Positions 46,219-55,300 of a stretch of DNA of 64,000 nucleotides are shown in pieces. Position 1 is the first letter of the stretch, and every line of letters starts with the position of its first letter. Position numbers and translations under genes: made by a program. Location: NCBI GenBank assembly GCA_002070955.1, contig MWEK01000007.1:1-64000 (forward strand). Reading direction: 5' to 3'. The notes under the pieces were generated by a model that was given only the letters and a program-made list of their open reading frames with translations, was not told where the DNA came from and ran no database searches. The DNA is from Planctomycetes bacterium ADurb.Bin069 (GTDB taxonomy: Bacteria > Planctomycetota > UBA8108 > UBA8890 > UBA8898).

Positions 46219-46965
46219 TGCGCACCTTTCTCGGTATTTTTACCGTGTGATAACCCGCACGTTTCGGACATCGCGGCCCGTGTGCTCTAAGCGATACTCT
46301 ACTATGGCGATCGACATTCTGCAAGGACCGCCGCGGAATTAATTTTCAGGCCTGGGGCCGTTCTTGCTCAGGAATCGGCGCGGGCAAAAAGCGCCGTGTT
46401 CAGGTGCTTCTCGCCCCGGTCGGGGAAGATCACGACGATGGCGCCACGAAACCGCCGCGGGCGAGCCCCGCGCGCTCCCCGCGCGGAGCGCGCGCCGGCT
46501 TGCCCGCGGCGCGGACCCCACGCTCCTCTATGGCGCAGGATACGCTCAATCGTCTCTTCGTCGGTGATCCACGCGATTGCAGAGCATCAATCGAAGACGA
46601 TGCTGAGGAACACCCGCAGGAAGAACGAGTCGTTGCGGTCGGTGAGCGGCGTGAGCGTCTAGCCTGTCACGTACAGGACGACCGGCAGTACAATCAGAGC
46701 CAGAACGCAGGCGGGCACGGTCACGCGCAGACGGTAGCTGAACGTGTGTTGAAGTTCGTCGATCATGGATGACGGTCTTTCCGCAGACTCTTGAGGAATC
46801 GGAGGGTGGCCGTATTGTAGAGGCTCGCCTCCGCAGGGCAAGCACCGCGCGGCGAGGGGACGGCGATCCAACAACGCCCGGCTGCCATTCGACAAGCTCA
46901 TGGCCCCGAGCGACGCCGAAGGGGATGACGCAGCCGTGGCGCCCACGGCAACGGCCTCCGCGGCG
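46219..46965. other. Non-coding stretch with a small disrupted frame
   Basis: Nothing convincing except the broken small membrane frame at 46587-46766. The left part (46219-46345) is AT-richer and holds the promoter region of the AhpD-like gene. The centre is very GC-rich with many short Arg/Pro frames. I see no RNA gene or transposon end. Confidence 0.4.
46587..46766 (-). pseudogene. Small membrane-protein frame interrupted by TAG
   Basis: From ATG 46766 the frame encodes MIDELQHTFSYRLRVTVP followed by a clean membrane helix (ACVLALIVLPVVLYVTG), then a TAG at 46659-46661; the same frame continues TLTPLTDRNDSFFLRVFLSIVFD to TGA at 46587-46589. The continuity of a protein-like sequence across the stop suggests a nonsense-broken small protein or the remnant of a larger one. 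No family recognised. Confidence 0.3.
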
Positions 46966-48435
46966 CTAGAGCTTCTTCGTGGCGGCGGGCGGGGCGACCT
47001 TTTCGGTCTGGTCGACCTCGGCGCGATAGCGGCTGCGGCCCAGGCGGCGGATCAGGCCGTGAATGGTCCTGACCTCGTACAGACACTCATCCGAGAGCCG
47101 CCAGTAGAGAGCCGCTTCAATGTCGCGCAACAAGTCCAGGTCGGCGGGGGTCGCGGCCGAGAGCACGTGGCGATCCTCGGCCCACTCAAACGTGCCGCCG
47201 TCGAGACGGTGCCTCTCCTTCCATTCCTTGGCGGCGGCGAGCAGCTCGTCGTGGGTCATCCGCCGATCGTCCTTCTTGAGGACGAACCTCTCCTCATTCG
47301 TGGCGCGCAGGCGGGCGGCGATGGCGCGTCGCTCGTCCGGCGATTTGGCCTGGTAGGCGTCCCAGGTGAGTTTGGCGTCTTCGAGCCGCTTGACGACGTA
47401 CTCCCGGCATTCGGTCTTCTCTTCGTCGGTGAGGGCCTCCCGCGACCAGCATTCGAGAGCTTCGAGCGAGGCCGGGCACACCAGGTGCTTCAACGTGGCC
47501 AAGACTTCGCGACGAACCTCGTCGTGGGGCGACTTGAGCAACGGAGCCACATCGGCCACGCAGCGGAGGTCGCCGTACTCGTAAAGGGCGAAGACGTAGG
47601 CGTGCAGGTCCTCGGGGTCCGTGGACTTGAGGCCGGCCATGAGCGCGGCGTAGTCGTCGGGATGACCGAATTCGCCGAGGGCCCGAACGGCGTGGCGCCG
47701 CAGATCGCCATCTTCGTGTTTGGTCAGTTGGCGGATCGTCGGCAGGGCCTCGGCGGCATGAGACATCGTGAGCAGAACCAGGGCCGATTTCAGTTCGACG
47801 AGGTTCTTTGACGTTTCCAGGATTTCGGCCAGCACGGGCAGACCCTTGGAGCCGTAGGCGCCCCAGAGGAACTGGTGCGTGAGCGGCCACTGGACGCGCA
47901 TGAAGTGCATGGCAACAAAGATGGACCCTTCGTTGTCGGCCAGGCAGGCTTTGAGCAGGGGCACGGCCCGGGCGTCCTGCGTCTTGGCAGCGTCGAAGGC
48001 GGTGTAGAAGACATAGTTGTAGTTGAGGGTCAGCGGGGCCTGTCGCCACTGCTCGGCGATGAGATCGGCGGCGTCGAGCTTGGCGAGTTGCCAAAGCAGC
48101 ACGCCGGCGCCAAGGCGGAAGAACGGGTCCGGCTGCTTGGCCTGATCGAGGGCCTTGAGTTCCTGCTTCAGCCGCGCGAGACCGACGGGGCCCGCGGCGA
48201 CGATGAGTTTCCACGCCTGGTCGATTTCCTCGGCCTTGGCTTCCAGCTGCTCCTTGGATAACTTGGCCAGGTCGGCATTGCGCAGCGACGCCACCGCCTT
48301 GTCGAGCGCGGCCGGGTCGACGGACATGGTGGCGTCCGCCGGAGCCGGCGACTGCTGGCCGGGAGCAGGAGCGGACGTCAGGGCAGCGACGATCAGCGCG
48401 ACGAGGACACGGACCACATCACGTGAGCGGACCAT
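46966..48435 (-). CDS. Exported HEAT-repeat protein, atypical composition
   Basis: 489 residues. The ATG at 48435 is set by GGAGG eight bases upstream; a signal peptide follows (VVRVLVALIVAALTSAPAPGQ). After a helical region (about 45-150) come HEAT-like repeats (LTMSHAAEALPTIRQLTKHEDGD, LRRHAVRALGEFGHPDDYAALMAG, VADVAPLLKSPHDEVRREVLATL), then a charged C-terminal part (DEERRAIAARLRATNEE). Codon use is less GC-biased than in the other HEAT genes of the window, and it stands alone in the accessory region, so it was probably acquired. Function unknown; likely a periplasmic protein-binding scaffold. Confidence 0.8.
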   Translation of the reverse strand: MVRSRDVVRVLVALIVAALTSAPAPGQQSPAPADATMSVDPAALDKAVASLRNADLAKLSKEQLEAKAEEIDQAWKLIVAAGPVGLARLKQELKALDQAKQPDPFFRLGAGVLLWQLAKLDAADLIAEQWRQAPLTLNYNYVFYTAFDAAKTQDARAVPLLKACLADNEGSIFVAMHFMRVQWPLTHQFLWGAYGSKGLPVLAEILETSKNLVELKSALVLLTMSHAAEALPTIRQLTKHEDGDLRRHAVRALGEFGHPDDYAALMAGLKSTDPEDLHAYVFALYEYGDLRCVADVAPLLKSPHDEVRREVLATLKHLVCPASLEALECWSREALTDEEKTECREYVVKRLEDAKLTWDAYQAKSPDERRAIAARLRATNEERFVLKKDDRRMTHDELLAAAKEWKERHRLDGGTFEWAEDRHVLSAATPADLDLLRDIEAALYWRLSDECLYEVRTIHGLIRRLGRSRYRAEVDQTEKVAPPAATKKL

Positions 48436-48659
48436 CGGATGCGCCTCCAGGAAGGATTGCCGCAGTAAACCCATGGGCCTTCTCGTTGCCGTTTTCGACA
48501 TCGATGATGCTAATCGGAAACGCCCCGGGCGTCAAATAACACACGCAGGAGCCCCGAAACCGCCGCGGCAGACCCGGCGCGCACTCCGTGCGGGCAACGC
48601 GCCAGGCACGCCCGCGGCTCCGGCTCGCCTGTCCGGCCCGAACGCCTCCCGCACGGCCG

Positions 48660-48797
48660 GTGTGCGCGCTCAACGGGATAAACGCGTTCGACTACCTGAC
48701 CCAACTGCTCAAGCACACGCCGGAGGTCGCGCGCGACCCGAAGAGGTGGCTGCCTTGGACCTACAAGGCAACGCTTGCGCCGCTGGATAGCGGATAG
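48660..48797 (+). pseudogene. C-terminal remnant of an IS66-family transposase
   Basis: The frame CALNGINAFDYLTQLLKHTPEVARDPKRWLPWTYKATLAP to a TAG at 48795-48797 matches the conserved C-terminal end of IS66 transposases (NPFDYLxxLLxH..W.PWNY). Only about 45 residues remain; no DDE core or ends are nearby. It records an earlier IS66 insertion. Confidence 0.75.
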
Positions 48798-49268
48798 CGC
48801 GTGCGCCGCCGCTGCCGCGGCGCCGGCGATGCTCCCCGGCGGGGACGCCGCCACCGCAGGCCCCGCCCTTCTGCCAATCTCGCCTCCCCATGGTGTGCTC
48901 TCGCGAACCGCGCCACCGCTGCGTGCCAAGGCAGGGCTACGAGCGCAGCCGCGGCGGGCGCGCCGGGGGGCTACGCTTCATCGCCACCAGCGCATGCGCT
49001 CTCGCAGCGGCTCCCATGGATCATGGCCCGTGGACCGGGAAGACGCTCCGGCCAAGCGCTGGATAACTGGCCGCGCGAGGGGCTCTGCAACGTAAGGCCG
49101 AGGTATCGGAACCGCTGACCTGCCGGGATGGCCGTCGACCGGATAACGGCCGGCGCCGCGACCAGCGACCGCCGCGACCCGCCACCGCCTTCCCCCGCCC
49201 TGCGCCCTGGATTACGGAGAATTCTCCGTGCTGCGCACCCTCACCGAAAGGACACTATGCATCGCCAC
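48798..49268. other. Stretch without a gene, left of the insertion sequence
   Basis: No frame looks protein-like and no repeat or RNA gene is seen. The end abutting the element shows no duplicated target bases when compared with the right flank, and no continuation of the WG-repeat gene cut on the other side. Confidence 0.45.
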
Positions 49269-49291
49269 GGGAGCATTCCCATTTTGTGACC
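49269..49291 (+). repeat. Left terminal inverted repeat of the insertion sequence
   Basis: Starts GGGAGCATTCCC and continues ATTTTGTGACC. Against the reverse complement of 51128-51150 it differs at three of 23 positions. The adjacent bases 49292-49294 are the transposase stop. Confidence 0.9.
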
Positions 49292-50716
49292 TCACAAGAG
49301 GGCCTCGACAGGGGCGCTGTAACCGAGCCGTTCGATCTCATGCCAACGCTGTGCTTTGTAGTACGCGCGGATCATGATCATGGTTTCCGCCGTGTCTTCG
49401 TGCCAGAAGATGCCGGGCCCCTTGAGGCGCATGTTGATGACGCGCCGAACGGCGCTCTCCATGGGACCACTGCCGATGGGGACACGCAGCCGTCGAGCCC
49501 ATGCGTAGCAGAAACGACCGCCATTGTTGAGGAAGTAGTGCATCTCCCGCTTGAGAGCCTTATTCCGTGGGTGACGGCGCACGAGTCGTTGCATGTCGGC
49601 GAGGACTTTTCCGATCTTGCCCTTGCGCAATAGAGAACGCGCTTTGTTTCGCCAACGGGTACGACAGGCCGAATGCCAGCCAGGATACTCTTGGGCAAAG
49701 ACGCCCAGGTGTTGGACTGCATGGTAGAAGTCGATCAGTTGCAGGACCTGACCAACCCCTGCCAGGCAGCCATCTTTCACAATGGCCTCGAAGCGCGCCC
49801 AGATCCAGGGCGCGCCGTCGGCGATCAGGACGACACGCGTGGGCTGAATAGAGAGCAGCGACGGCAAGTACAGACGGAGCATGTCGAAGAGGGTATCGGC
49901 CCCGCCGAGCGTGCCATCGATCAACGGCGAGAAAGAGCGATCCACGGATCCATCGGGATTGAGGACGTAGACATGCAGGAGCAACGGCTCGCGCCAGTCG
50001 GTATGGTATCGACGCCGGCCTTTTCGCGTAGGAGGACCGCGCTTGTCGCGGCGCACCCGCAATCGACCCCCGTCCACCGATATGACCAACGTGCGTCCCT
50101 CGCCGTTCGGGGTCATGATCCGCAAGTGGTCCGGCAATGCGGAGCGGGCGCACTGGCCGAAACGGCGCGTGATCCGGCGTATCGTTTTGACGTCCACGTC
50201 TAACCCGCCGGTGTCACGGAGACATGCAGCCGCCTCCTCCAGGGAACTCATGGCGCACGCGGCGCGTGCAATCTGCGAGGTGGCGCCTGGCGAGGCACGT
50301 TCCTGGATACCCAGTAGCACGAACGCCGGGAATAGCCCCTTCTCCCGACGCAGGACGTCGCGCTTGCGCCGTCGATAGTACTGAGTGGACAACGGCACTC
50401 GCGGTCCGCGCTGGAACTGTACGTATACCGTCCGTACGTCTGCAGGTTTCAGGCGTTTGGACGTTGCGGCGGCCAGTTCTTGCGCCTTCGCCTTGACCGC
50501 AGCGCGGTCCAACGCCAGTTGAGTCACGGTCCCCATCACGATGGCGTGCACCGCGTCACAACCCCGCGTGCATTCCCGCTCGAACGCTGCAAGATCTGCC
50601 GCGGTCTCCAGGGGTGGCGGATGCTCGGCCAGTTCCTCCACTGCCCGCAGGGAGGCGCGGACACGCTCGAGCCAGTGCCCTGCCGGGGTCTCGCACGCGA
50701 TCGCCGCAGTGGTCAA
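49292..50716 (-). CDS. Insertion-sequence transposase
   Basis: 474 residues if it starts at the TTG at 50716 that overlaps the TGA of the upstream DUF6788 gene; the frame is open to 50824. Visible are an N-terminal helical part, TLVISVDGGRLRVRRDKRG (first catalytic Asp of the DDE/RNase H fold), VVLIADGAPWIWARFEAI followed by QLIDFYHAVQHLGVFA (second Asp region), and VPIGSGPMESAVRRVINMRLKGPGIFW with the catalytic Glu, followed by AETMIMIRAYYKAQRWHEI. The gene looks intact, so the element may still be active. Its family is ISKra4-like or another DDE group with a GSGxxES motif; this is inference. Confidence 0.9.
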   Translation of the reverse strand: MTTAAIACETPAGHWLERVRASLRAVEELAEHPPPLETAADLAAFERECTRGCDAVHAIVMGTVTQLALDRAAVKAKAQELAAATSKRLKPADVRTVYVQFQRGPRVPLSTQYYRRRKRDVLRREKGLFPAFVLLGIQERASPGATSQIARAACAMSSLEEAAACLRDTGGLDVDVKTIRRITRRFGQCARSALPDHLRIMTPNGEGRTLVISVDGGRLRVRRDKRGPPTRKGRRRYHTDWREPLLLHVYVLNPDGSVDRSFSPLIDGTLGGADTLFDMLRLYLPSLLSIQPTRVVLIADGAPWIWARFEAIVKDGCLAGVGQVLQLIDFYHAVQHLGVFAQEYPGWHSACRTRWRNKARSLLRKGKIGKVLADMQRLVRRHPRNKALKREMHYFLNNGGRFCYAWARRLRVPIGSGPMESAVRRVINMRLKGPGIFWHEDTAETMIMIRAYYKAQRWHEIERLGYSAPVEALL

Positions 50717-51051
50717 CCCCGTTCCGTGACCAATGCGGCGACGCCCATGCGTCGCGCCTCTTCCACGTAGGCAGCAACGAGTTGCGTGCTCAGTTCCTTG
50801 AAGCGCCGATACCGCCGCACGCACTCGCGCACGGTCGGGAGTTCTTCGCGTTTGAAGAACATCGTGGAGCTTCGGCCGCCCACGGAGAAGCTCAGCTGGT
50901 AGTACGGGCCGTGTCGCTGGGGCCGCTCCGGGTCCTTACACCGGCAGGCAGGCTTGCCGCAGACGTTCCATTGGGTGCTGATGCTGCCGGGCAGCATCGG
51001 TCCGAGCGCATTGAGCGCTTCCTTGAGCGTGGCAATCGACTTGCGGGCCAT
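50713..51051 (-). CDS. DUF6788-like accessory protein of the insertion sequence
   Basis: 112 residues. A short helical start (MARKSIATLKEALNAL) leads into VCGKPACRCKDPERPQRHGPYYQLSFSVGGRSSTMFF, a Cys-containing motif of small IS-associated proteins, then a long basic helix. It precedes the transposase and its TGA overlaps the transposase TTG, so the two are translationally coupled. AAGGAGG lies just before the ATG. The role is unknown; DNA binding or regulation of transposition is a reasonable guess. Confidence 0.8.
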   Translation of the reverse strand: MARKSIATLKEALNALGPMLPGSISTQWNVCGKPACRCKDPERPQRHGPYYQLSFSVGGRSSTMFFKREELPTVRECVRRYRRFKELSTQLVAAYVEEARRMGVAALVTERG

Positions 51052-51062
51052 ATGACCTCCTT

Positions 51063-51087
51063 CCGATAGCATGCATACGGCTATCGG
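51063..51087. promoter_or_regulatory. Inverted repeat in the IS leader, next to the ribosome site
   Basis: CCGATAGC and GCTATCGG form perfect 8-bp arms around nine bases. On the minus strand the hairpin would lie at the very 5' end of the IS transcript, directly before AAGGAGG and the ATG of the DUF6788 gene. It may limit readthrough translation from outside or serve as an operator. Confidence 0.6.
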
Positions 51088-51088
51088 A

Positions 51089-51116
51089 ATTATGCCACAA
51101 AAAAACGGTTCCGCAA
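51089..51116 (-). promoter_or_regulatory. Promoter of the insertion-sequence genes
   Basis: Read on the minus strand, TTGCGG (51116-51111) and CATAAT (51094-51089) are 16 bases apart. It lies inside the right end of the element and would start the message at the hairpin. Confidence 0.6.
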
Positions 51117-51127
51117 GCCCCTTTTTC

Positions 51128-51150
51128 GGACACAATTTGGGAATGCTCCC
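51128..51150 (-). repeat. Right terminal inverted repeat of the insertion sequence
   Basis: On the minus strand it begins GGGAGCATTCCC and continues AAATTGTGTCC, 20 of 23 identical to the left end. It marks the junction with the interrupted WG-repeat gene. Confidence 0.9.
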
Positions 51151-51592
51151 TGGCCCCTGTCTTGTCGACATATCCCCAGTTGTTATGCAACTTGACTGCC
51201 GCGAGCCCCTCGTAAAACGCACTCACTTCTGCAAAACGCGGTTCAATGACAACTGCTCCTGTCCGGTCACAGAATCCCCAAAGTTCACGGCTCATGGAGC
51301 GCCGCCGGAAGCAACAGAAACCCTCGGAAAAAAAGCCGCAAAACCAATCAGCTGGTTCCTCCAAGATCGTCTTGCCCGTGCGGTCGATGAAGCTCCAACC
51401 TGCGTCTGTCTTGACCTTCGCCAGACCGTCGAAAAAGCCTCGCACGTTGTCGAACTTAGCCTCGATTACGATCCGCCCGTTTTCATCAATGAAACCGTTC
51501 TTTCCCGACGCTGTCCGAAAAGGATAGAGTTCGCCCTTCCCGGCGTCAGCAAGGCTAAGTCCAAACCACAAGAAAATAATTGCGGACTGCAT
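51151..51592 (-). pseudogene. WG-repeat protein gene, truncated by the insertion sequence
   Basis: From ATG 51592 (AAGGGAGG upstream) a signal peptide (MQSAIIFLWFGLSLADAG) is followed by WG/KWG beta repeats: GFIDENGRIVIEAKFDNVRGFFDGLAKV, WSFIDRTGKTIL, WGFCDRTGAVVIEPRFAEVSAFYEGLAAV and WGYVDKTGA. The frame then runs into the inverted repeat at 51150 and ends inside the element (TGA-free fusion to 50936). The distal repeats are not present on the far side, so the gene is truncated, probably with loss of adjoining DNA. The DNA is near 50% G+C, unlike the chromosome average. Confidence 0.8.
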
Positions 51593-52302
51593 TCGCCCTC
51601 CCTTTCTCAGCCTTCCGGAATCCCAGTATCATAGACCGCCTTGACAACTCGACTAGAAACACTTCCCCGGCAGGGGACCTTGCGGAGGCCAGATAACCAC
51701 CTACGCATAGGAAATGCCGTTCACGTTTTCATTATCCACTAGCGTAATCGCGACCCTCGCCGCGGTCAATCAACGGTCGCGCGAACTCTTGAGGCGCTCC
51801 GCGACACGCCTTGGAACGTCCTCTAATCGACGCCGAGCATGCTGCGCACCTTCACGGGGGACGGTGGCCGGCAAGCTCGCCGCCCGCGGCCTCGACGGCC
51901 AACGGCGCGAAGTCAGTTGGAGTGCGGAGGGCGGGACGATCCTCGTCCCATTCCCCAACGAGCCGGCCGGTCTCACCGTGGAAGCGGTGTGGCAGCGACG
52001 GCGCCCTAAGGAGGCCGGCGCCGCGTCCGGCGGAAACCGCGGACGGCAATCCGCCCGTTAAAACCGTGCCCCACGCCTACATCGCGGCCTGATCCGACGT
52101 ATATAATGGATGGCCGACAGCAAATGGCGGCGACGGGAGCGGTGCGCGCGGTTTTCGGCCTTGGATGGCGCCGCGGGATCGAGCGGGAGGTCCTTTCCGC
52201 GCCGAACCGTGAAAACCCGTCATTCGCGGCGCGCCGCGCGCTTTTCAACCCGTCGAGGGAAGGGCGCGAGCCGCCGAGGGACGTCCGCACGAGGATTGCC
52301 GC
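51593..52302. other. Right edge of the accessory region, with a possible coding remnant
   Basis: No intact gene. A frame ending at 52061 contains LAARGLDGQRREVSWSAEGG and TILVPFPNEPAGLTVEAVW, which resembles the last beta strands of an exported carbohydrate-active protein, but its N-terminal part (51714 onward) is not protein-like, so it is probably a remnant. A perfect TATAAT at 52102-52107 without a good -35 may drive the FHA-kinase gene with a leader of about 190 bases. Confidence 0.4.
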
Positions 52303-55300
52303 ATGCCGAGCATCGTCTTCGAGCGAGGAAGCCTGCGCGGGAAGCGATGGCTGCTTCCCGCCGGCGGCGTCATTCGCTTCGGCCGCGACCAGGCCTGCCA
52401 AGTCCAGGTCCGGGACGCCATGGTTTCCCGCATCCACTGCATTCTGCGCGGCGACAGGGACGTGTGGACCATCGAGGACGCGGGCAGCCGCAACGGCACC
52501 ATGGTCAACGGCGCCGCGGTTCGGAAAACCACCCTCGCCCCCGGCGATCTCGTCCGCATCGGCGACTCGGTCTTCTCCTTTCTCGCCACCCAGGACGATC
52601 CCTTGGTCGGCACGACGCTGGGAGGCTATCGCCTGCAGGCGCGCATCGGGCGCGGCGGCATGGGCACCGTCTACCGCGCCCACCAAATCTCGCTCGAGCG
52701 CGAGGTCGCGCTCAAGATTCTGACGGCTTCGCTGGGCGCGAATCCGGAGTTCGTGGCGCGCTTCATGAAGGAGGCCCGCGCGGCCGCGCGCCTCAACCAC
52801 CCCAACGTCGTTCAGGTCCACGACGCGGGCTTCGAGGGGAACGCGCACTACATCGCCATGGAGTACCTGCCAGGCGGCGCGTTGGAGGACGCCATTCTGA
52901 AGCGCGGCCCCATCCCCTTCCGCGAGGCCGTCGCCATGGCCTGCGACGCCTTGAAAGCCCTCGCCTTCGCCCAGGCGCACGGAATCGTGCATCGCGACAT
53001 CAAGCCCGGCAACCTCCTGCTGACCGATAGCGGCGCCGTCAAGGTCTGCGATCTCGGCATCGCGCTCGACCTGCGGCAGCCCGATGCGTCGCGCGAGGGC
53101 GCCACGGCCGGCTCCCCCGCCTACATGGCGCCCGAGCAGGCCCGCGGCGAGACGCTCGACCACCGCGCCGACCTGTACGCCCTCGGCGCCACGCTCTACC
53201 ACGCCATCGCCGGCGCGCCGCCCTTCGACGGCGCGACCATCAAGGAGATTTTGAACAAAAAGGTGTCCCAAGAGGCGCCGCCGCTGGCGGAGCGCGCGCC
53301 CGCCGTGCCGCGGCGTCTCTCGCTGGCCGTCGCCAGGCTGCTTGCGCGGAATCCCGCCGAGCGCTTCGCGTCGGCGGAGGAAGCCGAAGCGGCTCTCAAC
53401 GCGGCGCTCGACGTTCCCAGCCTAGCCGCCAGCCCGCGCGCGAGCTCGGCGGCGCCGGCCGACTCCCGCAAAAAGCTGCGTCTCGCCGGCCTGATCGGCG
53501 CGGCGGCCGCGGTGGCGATCGCCGCCGCCATCGCGTTTGTGGCCGTTCCGCCCCCGAGCGCGACGCCTGAGCGCGACACGGCCGAGGTCGCGCCGGAGCC
53601 GGTCCCGACCCTCGCCGCGCCCGCCGCCGTGGAGGCTCCGCCCCCTCCGGCCGAGGCGCGGGAAAGCCGCCCCGCGGAAGCCCCGGCGCCTTCCAAGGCC
53701 GCGGAGGATGCAGGCCGCGCGGCCGAGACTCTCGCCCGCCGCGTCGAAGGCCTGCTCGCCGAGGGCGACCTGGCCGGCGCCGCCGCGGCGCTCGCCGGCT
53801 TCCCCGCCTCCGCCAACTCCGCCGCCCTCCGGGCGCCGCTTCAGGAGACGCTCGAGGCGAAGATCAATGCCGCCCTTGCGGCCTGCGCCACCCGCGCTAC
53901 GGAGCTCTGCGATGCCGCGCGCTTCGACGCCGCCCGCGACGAAGTGGAGAAGCTGCGCGCCCGTCTGCCCTCCGTCGAGCGGCGGCGCGTCGAAGGCATC
54001 CTCCAGGTGGTGAGCCACGCCCAGTCCGTGCACACGGCCACCGTGATGGCCTTGGATCTCGCCACGCACGAGCTTATGGAACGGGTGGCGGCCCTCGACT
54101 TCCCGGCGGCGTTCAAAACTCTCGATGACTTTCTTGCGCAGCGGCCGAAGGCCCGGGATCGGATCGCGCCGCTCAGGGCCGAGGTGGAAGCGGCGGCGGC
54201 GCTCTGGGAGCGGCTCACGAAGGCCGTCGAAGAAGCCGCCGCGGCCCAGAAGGAGCTCGACCTAACGTTCCTTCCCGACCCGCTCGCAAGCCCCGCGGCG
54301 AGCCGCTTGCGCGTGACCGCGGTGGCACGCGGCCGCGTGAGCCTCGAGGCCGCGGACGGTTCGAAGCGCAAGGAAGTGCGGGCGCTCTTCGAATTCGCGC
54401 CCGCCGCCCTCCTCGGACTCCTGGGCGATGTCGAGCCGCCGCCGGCGCTCAGCCTCCTCTGCCTCCTGCGCGCCGGCGTGGATCCGAACGCGGCGTTCCC
54501 CAACGCCTCCGCGGCATCCGAGGAGGTCCGCGCCGAGGACGCGGCACGAGTCGCCGCGTTCGGCACGTTGTGGCTGAACGCGCGCCGGGAAGAGCTCAAA
54601 GCCTTCCGCGAGGAACTCGCCGCGGCGGAGAAGGCCGCGCCAGAGGAGTGGACCTTTGCGGCGCGCGAGGCCGCGCGGCTTCTCCACGCGTGGCCGGATC
54701 CTCCGGCCGGCGTAGCGTCCGACCTCGCCAAGGGGTTCGTCGCCGATCGCGCCAAGGCTCTCCTGAACCGGCCCCTGGAGAGTTTTTTCCACGCCCAATC
54801 CCTGAAGACACTCCAATCCGGCGGCATCCTCCTGACCTACGATTTCGCCGACGACGCCCAGCTTGAGGATTTCGTGCCGGCGCGCCCCGCGCGGGCGCCC
54901 GCCAAGTCCGCGGGCTCCGGGGGGAAGGCCGGCGCCTCGCCCGGGGTGTGCAAACGGCTGTCCGACAAGAAGGCCCTGGAGCTCACGGGCGAAGTGCGGT
55001 TTCTTCACGGCGATCCCTTCGAGGAGACCATCGTCGTCACCGGCAAGGTGGGCGCGTGCGCGGCCGAGGCGCCCAACGTGAACGTCGCCGTCTTCACCTC
55101 CCCTGAGGACGCCGTCGCCTTCACGCCGGCAGAGTTCGACGGGAACGCCTGGTGGCGCCGCAGGGGGCGGCTGCTGCGGCCCGAGTACGTGGTCTTCGGC
55201 ACGGGCTACCACCTTCCTCTTGAGCTCAGCGACGAAGTGCTCGCCGCGGGGGGACGGCGCGCGCTCGGCGCCGCGCACGGACGGGAACCGTCCTTCGCGC

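Larger units (their letters stand above)
49269..51150 (-). mobile_element. Complete 1882-bp insertion sequence (two-gene, DUF6788 plus DDE transposase)
   Basis: Bounded by 23-bp imperfect inverted repeats (20 of 23 identical) beginning GGGAGCATTCCC. It encodes, on the minus strand, a DUF6788-like protein and an overlapping transposase, with its own promoter at the right end and a hairpin in the leader. The transposase stop codon directly abuts the left repeat. It has interrupted a WG-repeat gene at its right flank. The flanks show no target-site duplication. Transposase style suggests ISKra4 or an ISNCY-like group; I cannot name the family securely. Confidence 0.85.

Noticed and set aside
46440-48600. 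Repeat shared between about 46446 and 48553 (GAAACCGCCGCGG)
   Set aside because: Only 13 GC-rich bases agree before the two sites diverge, which is expected by chance at this composition.
49260-51160. Target-site duplication around the insertion sequence
   Set aside because: Bases directly outside the two ends (…CGCCAC and TGGCCC…) are not direct repeats of any useful length.
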